Source of the DNA: Isoetes taiwanensis
Taxonomy: Eukaryota; Streptophyta; Lycopodiopsida; Isoetales; Isoetaceae
Reading direction: 5' to 3'
DNA: 64,000 nt
Assembly (NCBI GenBank): GCA_021234155.1
Contig: JAJEKV010000010.1
Location: forward strand, 20,546,833-20,610,832
The translations under genes and the position numbers were made by a program. Position 1 is the stretch's first letter. The number at the start of each line of letters is the position of its first letter. Below the pieces are notes generated by a model, which did not search any database, was not told where the DNA came from, and worked only from the letters and a program-made list of their open reading frames with translations. Of this stretch, positions 33,493-45,110 are shown piece by piece.

Positions 33493-34192
33493 TGTTGTGT
33501 GTTTTATCTTGACTATTTTTGCATAATGAGCTTAAATTTATGAAATGTATGCATAAATGAAGAATTATATGGGTGTAATGTGGAGAAAATGTAAAAATGT
33601 GCAAATATTGTGGAGGAAGCATTTATGATGTACTGAAGTGGAACCTATGGACTTGAAGGAGTATTAAAGTCCTTAAGAAATATTTTCAATGGTTGATAAT
33701 TTGATGATGTGTCATGAATCTGGGGAAGCATGGTAGTTGCAAAGAAGTTTGGATGACCTAGATTTGAAGTTGAGGTGGCAAAATCTAGTGAACTTATGGT
33801 AGTTAGAATTTGGATCTAAGGTTGTGATTTGCCTAGATCTAGTGGCTAGGATCAAGTAGAGTTTTCTATAAGATAGCCAAAATTCGTGTAGAAAAAGGCC
33901 CAAATTTGGAAGATGACATCTGGGCAAAGTTCTTGAAGTTGTGAGTATGTTTCTTGATCAGTTGAATATTATTATGTTGAAGTATGATATTTTGATTATG
34001 ATTATGTGATTCTCCTATTTGTTATCTCTATTTCTATAATCTCAAAAGACTTGTGTAAGAATGATTATGTTGGTGATTTATGATGCCAGTAGAGTGAGGC
34101 CTAGCCTATCTCATATACCTTGAGATTTGCTTGGGTTGTTGTAGTTAGCGCTTGTTCTTCAGTTTTCCTTGGGTGCGAAGAAGATGCTAACA
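33493..34192 (+). repeat. Right LTR with internal 760-bp deletion
   Basis: Joins the sequence left of the first ATGTTTCT to the sequence right of the second. The length difference (1460 minus 700) equals the spacing of the two 8-mers, so it is one deletion between direct repeats with no other length change. Confidence 0.9.
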
Positions 34193-34197
34193 CCCCC

Positions 34198-34949
34198 GCC
34201 ATAGGCCAGGATAGCGAGGGCACGACCCTCCAACTGGTTCCTGGATCACCAAAATGACTGAAGGAGAACCTAAAGACTTTAATAAATAATAGCTTACAAG
34301 TGCTCTTACATCAAAGTGCTTGAGGATGTGTTGCAGATTATGTGAAGACATCTATAGAATAATCAAAAACCATGTTTGGGACTCTACAAGAAGTTTTGTC
34401 AACTGCAGAATGTCCAACAAAGTGGAACATGGAATAGCATAATCAATTATGCTGCAGGCCTTCAAAAAACTCGAAGATGAGGACTTTCATCTAATCAGGT
34501 TTTTTCATTTGAATTGAATAGCTAGTAACACACAAAACAAGGGAAGGGTGATACCACTATCTGCACAATCTGGATGATTGATCTTTTATTTCTTTTATCA
34601 TCATTAGGTATAAATATAGATTGGCTGTTGTAAGCTATGAAATTGGACGGTTTCTTTGCACAATGCATCAGTTCTATCAACATAGTATATGCATGCTATG
34701 TATGAAATTAGGAAGTTTCTTTAGACGCTTTACACTAATATAAATCTGGACTATTAGGCAGTGACTACATAAGTTGGGGATTGTGTTAACATAGTGTAGT
34801 TAGAATATTTCAAGATGGTTTATAAACACGGACCTCTGAACACGTGATGTTATGTTGACAGTAATTACTACATATTCATAGCTCCGGATTGGAGCTCTAA
34901 TCAGTACTAATCAGTTTAGTTTAGAGTTTTTGCAGCCTAACGATAATGG
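34198..34949. other. Noncoding, continuation of old LTR-family internal sequence
   Basis: AT-rich sequence without a credible open frame or motif. Confidence 0.4.
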
Positions 34950-35575
34950 CGTGGGAAAAAATCCAAAATCCAGAATGACGGAAAACGGATATGATAATAA
35001 TACTGTGCATCAGTGAGCCCATTACTATTAAGGTTTTTCCTCGAAAACCCTTCGGGGCGGGGTTTTTTAATCCTGATAGTAATCGGCGTCACTAATGTAG
35101 TCCAGGCCAGTGCGACTCTGTTGCCGCTGGACACCACTATTGGGCACCAAGACTATGCAGAACAATTGTAAAAAAGGAAAGGGACTAAGTGTCTGGTCAG
35201 TGAGGGGCCTCCGACCGACCACCAGGATAGAGCGGGTACAACCCACCGGCTGGTGTTCTATTTCCACATTCGAGTTCTGGTGCGCCAAAAACTTAGGGTT
35301 CATAATCTGACCCACTACTAAAGGTGGGACAGTGGAATCCGCAATGTGTACAGCTCAAAGTTGTTGATAGCGAAGCATCACTGCACGACCACGAAGCCGA
35401 AGTAAAGCGGGATGCTGGTAATAATAGAAAAAAGTCAGCCTTCAGAAAAGGCTACATCATAACAGCGTGATGTGCTAGTAGCACCCTTTTAGGGAGCTCG
35501 CCCATGCTACACAAGTCCAGGGGCCTTATGGCACAAGGGACATAAATGTATTCTATTCTATTCTATTCTATTCTA
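34950..35575 (+). mobile_element. LINE 3'-end fragment with TTCTA tail
   Basis: Includes a hairpin-forming segment (35041-35075, AAACCC ... GGGGCGGGGTTT) shared with the LINE at 55833-56384. The last 100 bases (ATGCTACACAAGTCCAGG, GGGACATAAATGTA) match the 3' end of the LINE at 4555-7527 on the other strand. It terminates in TTCTA repeats (35550-35575). It is truncated, with no RT. The 35085-35300 part may be a different insertion. Confidence 0.75.
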
Positions 35576-36511
35576 ATTCACATGATCTGGCTATGACATG
35601 TAAAGGCATCATATTTGGATGCATTCATAATGCTTTGGTATTACATTTTCATGCTGCAATCATTGCCTCTCTGTTGAGCATATCTTTGATGTGGAATACT
35701 GACAACATGTGGGTTTTGCACAGTGGGACTCTCTCGTAGTAAGTTGTTCTATATAATGATGGTTCTCATAGTTGTATTCTTCGATGCATGATGTTTGTGT
35801 ATGATGTCTTGGCCATTTATTAGCACTCTTAAATCCCCACTTAGTCTTTATGACTAACCCCATTTGTTCATGGTGCAAGCAGATAGTCATGAGGCTTGAA
35901 GGAACGTCAAGCAGTTCAGAGCCTCAACTGAGTTAGAAGCCTGGGAGATCTTTGTGAGCCTTTAGCAAGGCCTTATTAGTATACATAAAATATATCTATT
36001 AAGTAATAATTGAGTTATTTCTAAACTTGGAGGTATGTTAGATTGAATGCTAGAAGGATCAAGCATTGGAGCTATTTTATAGGTATCTTTCTTTAGCTTA
36101 AATCACTTGTATGAAGCTAGCTTTGAACTTGGACTGGAGGGCATAGTTTATGCCATTTAAGATTTTGATGATGATGCAATTCTGTTTGACAAGGATGGAT
36201 TACTCCTAAAGGATAAATTTTCATTTGTTTGGTGGTATATTGGATTGAGGATTAAGATGTGAGTTAGAACAGTGAGAGTAGTTGATCTCCTCTTGGAATG
36301 TAATTGTTATATTGGACTGAGGCAGTGAAAAAAATTATGTGCTAAAAAAAAAGATTACATGATCTTGGAATACGCTTGCACATGATATATAATATGCATT
36401 TGAGATGTGATAAGCTGACATTCATGCTTAATAGTTCATGAGGTTCTAGTTCTATAATGGACTGCAAAAATGCTCTATTGATTTTGGATCGACCCATAGA
36501 AGGGGAGAATA
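35576..36511 (+). repeat. Old LTR-family fragment plus internal region and polypurine tract
   Basis: 35576-35965 matches 38265-38600 (CACATGATCTGG, GATGTGGAATACTGACAACA, GAAGCCTGGGAGATCTTTGT). At 36500-36511 a purine run (AAGGGGAGAATA) directly precedes the TG of the next LTR copy. No coding frame is supported. Confidence 0.6.
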
Positions 36512-38600
36512 TGACAGTCCTGTTACCTTGGGCCTATTATACATTATATATTTTGGGGTATTATACCAATAATGCATACTTGACATGTGTTAAAATTATA
36601 AAAATCTCATTAAAAAACAAAGGGCATAGATTTTTGTGAGGGTTTCTGAAAGGAGGCAGGAGCAATTTCTGGGCAGTTTTCCTGGCCGAACTTTGTAGTA
36701 TCATATCTCGGTGATCAGAGATCTTTTTTAAGTGATTTTTACTTTTCTAGAAAATTTTTTGAATGAGGTTTCCGGATTGAGTCTGATTAGGTCGAAATGC
36801 ATACATATGTGGAAGCTATCGCAGAAAGAGTGGCGATGGGTCCAAATTGACTGCACTGTGTATCTTTTTCTATAATTTGATTCCCAGAGCTGGGAGCTGA
36901 AAAGAGGGGTATTTTTGGAGGAACAACAGCTATAAGATGTCAAAGAACCATTCTTGAAGTGGTTCTCAGGTGGATGGTTAAGTCTTGCACCAGGGGTTAC
37001 TTTTGAATTGCCTGAGTGATGTTTTAGGTTTGTATTAGAAGGCTTTTGGATTAAGTTACTCGATATTGATGGTATTTGATGGAAGAATCAATGATGCATA
37101 AGAAAATGAATCATGTCGGATGTTAGTAAACATAATAGATGCATCTTGGCACATCGAATTAGTACAAATTAAAGCTATGGAAACCATATGACATAGTCAT
37201 GTGGGATGTTACTTCTCTATGGGGAGAAGGGTTTGAGAAGCTTATGGGCTAAGAATATGGCTATAGCATGGAGCCATCGTGGGACTAATAAAGTTATAAG
37301 AGATGAAATGGATTAAATAACGAGGCATAGCTAGTGGTTTCAACTGCTACATTAGGATAAGACGTTGCATTCTTTATGAGAGAAATGGTTCTATAAGGAC
37401 ATTGCAACTGCTGATGGGCATAGCTCAACAGAGATATTGGGTGTGAAGATTTGCTATATAAAGTGATAGCTAGTGTATTGGACATAATAGCATCTTAGGA
37501 TGAGCTTTCCTTATGGGGGAAATCAAATATTTCTCTACACTCCTTGTGAAGTATCAAACTAGACATATAAATCTATAAATGATACATGCTGATACTTTGA
37601 GTGTCTTGTATGTAAAAATCACAAAGATATAGTGACAACTAATGGTATATTCATAGTTCTACTACTACTTGAATTGAATACTGCATGGATAAGTTGATAT
37701 ATATAGTCTCTTGAATCTTGTATTTGAATGTTTCATGAAAGTTATACCTTTGCATTTGAAATATATATTCATGATGCAGTGTCACATGAGATTAGTATGT
37801 GCTTGTACGATTATTGTATGAAGATGTTATGGCTAGCATTGTTAAGATTTGATGATCATAATATGTAATTGCATGGTTATGCACATGGATATGCTAGTTC
37901 TGGCTATTTCATGGATATGCAATAGTATCGTGGAATTGATGATCACTCTGACATGTGGGACATATGCTAATGGTGCATGAGTGCATATTCTCCGGGGCTG
38001 GGGTGCATTTGCGGTGGCTTGGATTTGTAGTTCTCGTTCTTGACATCGCCTTTGTCACCCCGGCGGGGGTGCTTCGACGCATTACATGGCTTGCAAATGG
38101 TCGCATAGCGCTGGACGCAGGCTAGGAGGGAGTGTACACATGAGGCTTGCCTTGCCCGTATTTGCTGCAGGGCCTGATCAGCCTAGGTGGCCTGCATAGT
38201 ACCGGAGTTGCACTGCATGCTTATGGTTATCACAGTTATTATGGTTGCTCATTATTATTTCATGGTTCACATGATCTGGTTATGATATGTAGAGGTATCA
38301 TATTTGGATGCATCTGCTGAGCATATCTTTGATGTGGAATACTGACAACATGTGGGTTTTGCATAGTGGGACTCTCTTGTAGTAAGTTGTTCTATATGAT
38401 AATGGTTCTTATAGTTGTATTCTTCGATGCATGATGTTTGTGTATGATGTCTTGGCCATTAGTCTTTATGACTAACCCATGTGTTCATGGTGCAAGCAGA
38501 TAGATATAAGGCTTGAAGGAACGCCAAGCAGTTCAAAGCCTCAATAGAGTTAGAAGCCTGGGAGATCTTTGTGAGCCTTTAGCAAGGCTTTATTATTATG
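36512..38600 (+). repeat. Old LTR-family copy (3' LTR candidate)
   Basis: Begins TGACAGTCCTGTTACC after the polypurine run. It matches the 28672 copy over its first ~400 bp and again at 38030-38270, with about 1.1 kb (36910-38030) absent from the left copy. It ends near 38600 in sequence also found at 35576-35965. The right boundary is not certain. Confidence 0.55.
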
Positions 38601-39265
38601 TTATAAAAACTTAACATCTGGATTCTTATGGCGTAAAGTATTGTCAATGTATAAAGCATGTTGAACCTAGCCAATTGCAATTGATCGAGATGCCAACCTC
38701 GCAAAATGTTGCAGCTTCAATGGCCTCAGCATCTAACATTTGTGCTTACCGAGCACATAAGTTTCTATAAGGTTTGAAATGTGGTAGATAAGTTTTTACA
38801 TTGCCTAATGTTAAAATTAAAATTGATGTTTCTACACAAAGTCAAAATGTGCCATAAAATGATAGCAAACCCAAACCCAAACCAATTTAATCATCCGCAA
38901 GATAGCTTCAACTAGTATCTGTTCTTTTTGAAGCATTGCAACTAGTCATGGTTCTGAGGAAGCTTTCGAATTTCCTTTACACCACTCACAAAAGCTGCAG
39001 AAACTATTAGGTCAACAGTTTTAGACCATGATAATGTACTTTAGTTATTTAGAACATGTCCAACCTTATTTCAGCTGAGCTGTTGCTTGTTTTCGTATCA
39101 TCAAGTTTTCCAAATCTTCCTAGGTGTCAAAAGCCACTGCTAATTTTTTATTTTTCGTGTAGCATACATGCATTTTGGCTCGTCTCCTAGAAATTTGTAT
39201 CATAAAAATGAAGAACCCTAAACGAGCAGAAATTGCTTAAACAATGACATAACAGATTGGCGTAC
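38601..39265. other. Noncoding stretch
   Basis: AT-rich, with no open frame above 60 codons that looks coding and no recognised repeat. Confidence 0.4.
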
Positions 39266-39453
39266 CTCTATGTTCTCATCTCTCTCATAATTCTGTAGGC
39301 AAGTGCCTTGTTTGTCAGGATCGCACCAAATAATTTTCCCACAACATTGTTCCCATAGAAGGAAATAACTTCGGAGAGCTCCTACTTTTATTGTCTCAAA
39401 GATGTCCCTTCTACACAAATTCCAAATGCAAGACCCGTGTACTCCACCAAAAG
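39266..39453 (-). pseudogene. Exon-like open segment, family not recognised
   Basis: Minus-strand segment bounded by a TTTTAG acceptor and a GTACGC donor, open through 62 codons. The translation looks like a conserved globular protein (GVHGSCIWNLCRRDIFETIK, YFLLWEQCCGKIIWCDP). No matching neighbouring exon was found, so I treat it as an orphan exon or gene fragment. I cannot name the family. Confidence 0.4.
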
Positions 39454-41027
39454 CTAAAATACATTCTTGTTAGAGAGCTCCACATTGCAGAGTGGATACA
39501 AACTGCACTAGCATAAATATTCAAATTATATTTCTAGTTTTTTCGAGAAATGGACACATCAAGTTTCAATCTTATATTGCAATCAAACAAACTTTTCCCA
39601 TGTTCAAACTTTCCTGCATGTGTCCATACCAAATGAGATATAGATCTTTTGGGAAGAAAGGCTCCACGTGATATTTTATTTTGACAAATTTTGACAATCC
39701 TTCATATGCTTTAAAGAACCGAGCTCATACGATCTATGTGCCCTTCCTGTTGCAAAATCTCTAGCACAACCAGTTTATAAAGCCCTGTGAAATGCTCATT
39801 GCATCCCCTTTTTTAACTTTCTCAAATATCCTGGCTGTTGCCTGAGAATACCCATCCATCCCTTCCGCCTCTTGAATCAACGAAACAAAACAGGCATTCT
39901 ATTGAATCTGTGCATAACTGTGAAAAGCATATAGAAAACATTTATCGCATCAGAGTATTTAATCTGAGTATTCAAGCAGTATAAAACACGAGTATTTAGA
40001 ATGAAACTGCAGCACAAACCCTAATGGCTTTTAGTATTCTGCTATTGCTCTGATTAAATAGATTGTGGAAGTAGAAGGAAGGAAGGAAGGAAGGAAGGAA
40101 GGAAGGAAGGAAGGAAGGTATTTTTATCGTCCACGGAGACCAATCGGTCTATGGGACCCAATACAAAAGCTAATTAGAGCAAGCTAATTAGAGACAACTT
40201 CAAGAAACTTCGCCAAAATGCCAAAACATATGCCACTGCAAAATTTAAAAAATCTACACTGAAATTCAAGCTTGAATGTGTTTGGTTGAATTCTCAACAT
40301 ATTTTGTAGGTAATTTGTACCTGGTACACGTCGGATCCCTTTATCCGCAACAAATTAGGCTAATTTCAAATTGCGACTAGGGGCATGGGGCAATGGAGAC
40401 TTACGGTTTACATTTTAGCCTATAGCTAAAACACGTCTGAAACTGATTCAACTCAGGCCGTGGAAATGCCTCTAATGCAGACTATGCAATCAACCAAGTC
40501 TCCTAACAAAACTACAGAAACCGATAGTGCTTCAAAGACAACGCACCTGAGACCATCGCTAACCAAGCTTATAGAACATGTTCCCTTTATTTACGGCCAT
40601 AAAAGTCTGTAATCTTCTGCATCGTTTTAGAACCTAGCATGACCTTCCAGTATCTCTCAACTTCTACTTCAATTTTTTCTAGTAGGTGTCAATTTTTAAG
40701 AGGTCAAATTATATCACCCTTACACGTGTCTAATCCTGAACTAAAAAATTCTAATTAAGCTTGCATACATTCAGCTGACCATATCAATAGTGTTTTCAAA
40801 CTATGTATTTGTTAAGCATATATACTAACTTTTACAATGGTGATGCCTCACCTTCAATTACAATGTGGAGAGCATAGCCATTCAATTTTGATGCATATAA
40901 GAAAGAACCCTACAACTTGGTATAAGATTTTAGCTCAGTTTTTCTGTGCAATGTTTCTCTTGTAAAGTTTCTCCAATGCATTGCATACCTACTTTTATTC
41001 ACCTAGAAATCAATATAGAAGAATTAC
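39454..41027. other. Noncoding stretch with one LINE tail
   Basis: Apart from the GGAA tract and LINE 3' end at 40076-40165, I see no gene or recognised element. Later exons of the hydrolase fragment were looked for here and not found. Confidence 0.4.
40076..40165 (-). mobile_element. GGAA repeat tract plus short LINE 3' end
   Basis: Eleven GGAA units are followed by TATCGTCCACGGAGACCAAT and a GGGACCCAA segment, matching the sequence beside the GAATA tail at 55860-55905. Read on the minus strand this is a LINE 3' end with a TTCC rather than TATTC tail, truncated to tens of bases. Confidence 0.6.
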
Positions 41028-41409
41028 AAAGTACCAATCAAGTATGGGCCTTGGATGCAGTGTTCCCTTCCAATAATTTGAATCTAATATGCTAGCAATA
41101 TTACGTAGCCAATCAATGCGCCTTATCTCTAGAACAAAAACCATAATGCCCTTTTCCATTAAAGCAGTAGCCAGGGAGTCATAATCTTCCGTATTGTTTT
41201 CCAATCCCTACAGAGTGAATCATTCGAATAAAATCCCATAGCCTGGTGAACTCTGAATATCGAACCCCCAGGTATACAACCAAAACAAATTGTTTTAAAA
41301 TGCTTTTCAGGCTGAACATGAAGAAAACCCTTACAGGCAAAATGACAACTGGGCGATAAATTGTTCCTTTGCATTTTGAAATAAATTCCTTCAATTTATC
41401 ATCTTCCAC
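41028..41409 (-). pseudogene. Plastid-type alpha/beta-hydrolase, two-exon fragment
   Basis: Exon a (about 41409-41335) ends RPVVILP at a GTAAGG donor. Exon b (41207-41028, 60 codons, TAG acceptor, GTAATT donor) reads GLENNTEDYDSLATALMEKG, then RRIDWLRNIASILDSNYW and GTLHPRPILDWY. This matches the N-terminal part of a plant alpha/beta-hydrolase family with a VVVLPGLGNN start and an IDWLRNAAGLxDxNYWxGTLxPRP block. The nucleophile elbow (GHSAGGW) and C-terminus are not present downstream, so it is incomplete. The shown part has no stop. Confidence 0.65.
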
Positions 41410-41689
41410 TTTTGAATGCGATTAAAATTGCATTTTGACCCCCCCAAAATCACTCATTTTTTTGTGGAAAGAGAAAATTTACTATGTCAAAGTGACACTT
41501 TTCCTAACAGTTAGAATTTACCTGAAGTGTGTTTTTAGAGAAAACACTAATTTAAGTATATGTCCTACACAACATTTTGTTAGTTTGGATTGTATTCCAG
41601 AAAAGGTACTTTTAGGTTACAATGAGTCATTTTTTGATGATATAATATTTCAAAGTACCAAAACTGTATTTTGGAATATACTTTTGCTA

Positions 41690-42060
41690 TTCGAGGATAA
41701 CAGAAGTGTATTCTAGAATACACTTTTGCTTTTCTTAAAAGTCAAAAGGTATTCCAGAATACACTTTTGATTTTGCTCGAAATCCAAAGTGTATTCCGGA
41801 ATACACTTTTGCTGTACAAGTTTCTGAGACTCAACATTGATCTTGCAATTTTCCAGGTTTTCCAGCTTTTCGGCATTTTCGATGACCTTGCCATTTTTTC
41901 TGTTTCAGTTGATTTGAATGAACTTGCGATTTTATTTTAGAAAATAGAGGGATATTGATTTTTTTGTTTTTAAGACTAGGGATACTGGATCTTGGTTCCA
42001 AATCATAAGAGGGAAATGCATTCCGGAATACACTATATTCCGGAATACGTTTTGGTATTT
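41690..42060. repeat. Cluster of palindromic TATTCCGGAATA repeats
   Basis: GTATTCCAGAATACACTTTTG-like units occur near 41709, 41750 and 41790, the last a perfect 18-bp palindrome GTGTATTCCGGAATACAC (41791-41808). Two more (GCATTCCGGAATACAC and ATATTCCGGAATACG) lie at 42018-42050. Related TATTCCAGAATA words recur at 59640-59720. Confidence 0.7.
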
Positions 42061-43239
42061 TTTTCATGCTTTTGCTCAAGGTGATCTTTCTTTGCAGACC
42101 TCAGGCTACCATTTCACAGTGGCGATGGCCTTGGCATTGTTGCTAGCTACATGGTCTTCAAAGCTCGTTTGGGCCAGTTTAGAGTTTTTGCTAGTTTAGT
42201 TTAGTTTAGTTTAGTTTAGGGATCATGGCTACAGAATGAGAGAGATGGGTTGGGCCAGAGATTTAAGCGCCAGGACGGTTTTGCGAGGAAGAGATAGATG
42301 CAGATGCACTGATTGCACTGGTTGACGTTTCGGCTGTTGCTTGGGGCGCTGGTTGCACTTTTTGGCTGTGTTGTTGGGGGCATTGGTTGCATTGGTTTAG
42401 AGGTTTGTCCTTCCTTTCTCCCTTTGGTATTTTCAACTTCGTGGATCTGTTCAACCTCCATTATGCAGATGGTATCAAATGGGAGGGACGGTAGCTGGAT
42501 ATAAAATTTCTCAAGTACAATCCTCTGAAAGCGCTAGAGTAACAGGCTTTTAGTATTATGACATTGGTACGAAAAGACTTGGAATAAGAGTTACATTTAT
42601 GTTATGCTATTATGAACATGTCACTTTCTTTAAAGAAAAGCTTTTGATTTTAAGAATTGAAAGCCTATGTTTGTGGTCCGGCTTATATGATTACCCTCTG
42701 ACTTTCATGCACTAATACGATTCTATGTGGTTAAATAAATGTGTCAGATAAGGCTCTAATAGGCTCTCCCTTTGACCGGTTAAAACGAGGTCTTGTATGT
42801 AGACGAAATGCACAAGTTGTTCTTTAAGAGCTGTAACAATAGATGGTTTATCACCTACATGTGAATACTTAAAGACTAAAAAGCATGCATGAAAAATGCA
42901 GGAGCCTAGGCAAGATGCAAGGTGTTGTGTTGCAGGCATGCAAGGTCTTTATTTTGCAGATAAAGGAGGTAATATAAGTCTATTTGAAGCTCAGGCGTGT
43001 GGATGTGAACTAAAAATAGGATGTGCATATACCAGCTTGTGCAAACTGGGCTGCTACAAAGGTGCATATAATTCATGGATTTGTGGTTCAAGCTCCATTC
43101 CAGAGCAAAGACAGAGATATGCAGACTAAAAGACTAGGTGCCAAATGTTGCAGACCGTGTATTACTCAATACGGGCAGATGGTCCTATGGCATCTCGAAA
43201 GTAGCGCATTTGTCTCCTAAGTTTCTCAATCTCCTCCTT
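42061..43239. other. Noncoding stretch with short GT-rich repeats
   Basis: 42195-42222 carries TTTAG repeats and 42305-42400 repeated TGGTTGC-type words. Open frames here (up to 82 codons) show low-complexity translations and no domains. Confidence 0.4.
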
Positions 43240-43355
43240 ATAATCAGAATGAATAGTGGAATTGACAATTTGCAGCTCTTCATTTCGATGTATGGATTCC
43301 GCTTCGAGCATTGTTAACCATGCAGCGATCAGTTGAGCATAAACTACTTCATCTA

Positions 43356-44252
43356 CTATTGGTTCAGGAGGTGTTGCGATTGGATGGACATGAACTTCCG
43401 ACCTGGTTGAAGGATATCAAGGAGGTCTGGATAATTTTGGCCAAGAAATTGAACTCCAGCAATTAAATGCTTGCATGTAATATGAAATGAGGGGCAGTCA
43501 CAGTAATGGGACATCATTTGTTGAGTATACCTTATTCCAGTATAGGTCTCACTAGCCATCGATAGGGTCATGAGTCCTCTATCCTCCAAAACCATGGTTG
43601 CAGAATCCTCCCCATATATTCTTTGTAACCTTTGGGCAGCAACTCAGAGCGTTTCTTATATGCACATGGGTTGTATCTACCAAACTCAGCTACGAAATAT
43701 GAACAATCAATATAAGTATGACTACATATGAAACGATAGGGTCGGAATGGATTAATCTTACCAAGAGACATTCTCTCAAAGTAGTGCTCGAGAAGAGAGC
43801 CTGAAGCTAGGCTATGGCCATCAGGGTGGCCCATTATATGTGATAACAAAGTATTCATACGAATATTGGTCATTTGATCTAGAACATGGACTTTCAAAAC
43901 CTATCAATGTGACTCAACATGATTGGTCGTATCTACATTCGTGTGTTCAAATAGTCGCCCGAACCTTTGCCACTTGCCGTCCCATACTGCGCCAGTAACC
44001 CAACCTTGCTCCAAGTAACTACATGATAACAATTTCTATGCTTGTATTAGTATACATAATGCAACCTCATTCAAGAAGGTCAATTAGCAGGTACCTGATG
44101 ATTGCTTCATTTTCGCCATACACGTCGTAGAAGTTATGCAATAACCCGTTGTTGTACTCAACCACAGAGGATGCCCTCATCATATTGCTCAATCTACGGA
44201 ACACATTCCGTTTTTGATATGCTTCCGCAATCTTGGGAATCAAGGTGCGCAA
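43356..44252 (-). pseudogene. Transposase-like fragment ending in a SWIM zinc finger
   Basis: Pieces in order are SNMMRASSVVEYNNGLLHNF (44252-44067), GWVTGAVWDGKWQRFGRLFE then TTNHVESH and VLKVHVLDQ (about 44020-43870), and the SWIM finger CDCPSFHITCKHL (about 43490-43450). NHVES followed by a SWIM CxCx(n)CxH motif is typical of MULE/FAR1-like and related transposases. Two stops follow VESH in place of the expected bulky/basic residues, and other frame breaks are present. The catalytic DDE residues were not recognised. Confidence 0.55.
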
Positions 44253-44281
44253 TCATGCATGCTTAGCATGAAACCAACATG

Positions 44282-45110
44282 CTAAAATGTGGCATGCAAC
44301 CTGTTCACCACGAATAAATCACGAAAGTTAGAGCAATAAGAGTTACAAAACACATGTAATGAAGGAGGCATGTTACTTACCACTGCAAGAGGTGGCCCAC
44401 CCTCTGGATGTAACATGGCCTCCCTGAGTTTCCTGATAAAGAGACATACATGAACCCCGCATGAGTTTGAGTCGGCCTGGTGTGGTACACTTGGTCTAGT
44501 AATCATCTAGTCCTTTGCACGTGCTACTAGGTCAGCTGGTGCACCAAACCTTTGTAGGAGCCAAGAACCCAGCCTGTATTAACAATGTCGTTAGTAATCA
44601 TAATTCATAAAGACATACTAAGGGTATAGGAGAGGAAGATACCTGCGAATATGTGCATTGAGGAGACGGGGCCTCCCAACAAGTGGATCCAGCAACACCT
44701 AATCATCTCGATCAGGTGAAAGTCCAAGTCGGGCCCGCAAAGTGGTCTCTCACACGTGGAATACCAAGACCCAGTGACTACTGCAAGAAGAAAATAACCA
44801 TAAATTTTGAAAAGATTCGATGAGGTAAAGACAACCCAAAGGATGTTAATTGCCTTACTTGTATGTAATGGGCCAGATGATGGCGCTCAACCTCTCCCAA
44901 TCCACGGGCTCCCCTGAGGATGGACTAGACCAAATGACTCCAACTGCGCAAAGTCTCGCTCGCTAGCAATGACACGAGCTCGAGTCTTAAGTTCTCGTGT
45001 CAACACGTCAACTCCATTAGCATAGATTTCCAACAATGCTGGATCTAGAAATAAGACCCCTCCGCCATCGCTCTGGGCCTAGTATGTGTCGTAAGATGCT
45101 AAAATTTGGA
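44282..45110 (-). pseudogene. Ulp1-like C48 cysteine protease domain, broken
   Basis: The catalytic landmarks appear in order on the minus strand: WERLSAIIWPITY (about 44920-44880), SHWVLVFHV with the candidate His (about 44775), VLLDPLVGRPRLLNAHIRR with the Asp (about 44700-44645), and HQADSNSCGVHVCLF with Gln and nucleophile Cys (about 44480-44440). Ulp1/SENP proteases cut SUMO conjugates, and transposon-borne copies are common in plants. Stops occur after FHV, before VLLD and before MITRPSV, and one frameshift lies near 44900, so the domain is dead. Confidence 0.65.

Larger units (their letters stand above)
30188..34192 (+). mobile_element. Non-autonomous LTR retrotransposon, recent, unequal LTRs
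   Basis: The left LTR is 30188-31647 (1460 bp) and the right LTR 33493-34192 (700 bp). Both begin TGTTGTGTGTTTTATC and end GATGCTAACA, and are nearly identical where they overlap. The flanks carry CCCCC at 30183-30187 and 34193-34197, a 5-bp target duplication. A polypurine run GGGGGGGAATAA precedes the right LTR. The internal 1.85 kb (31648-33492) has no gag or pol, so mobilisation would have depended on another element. Confidence 0.9.
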
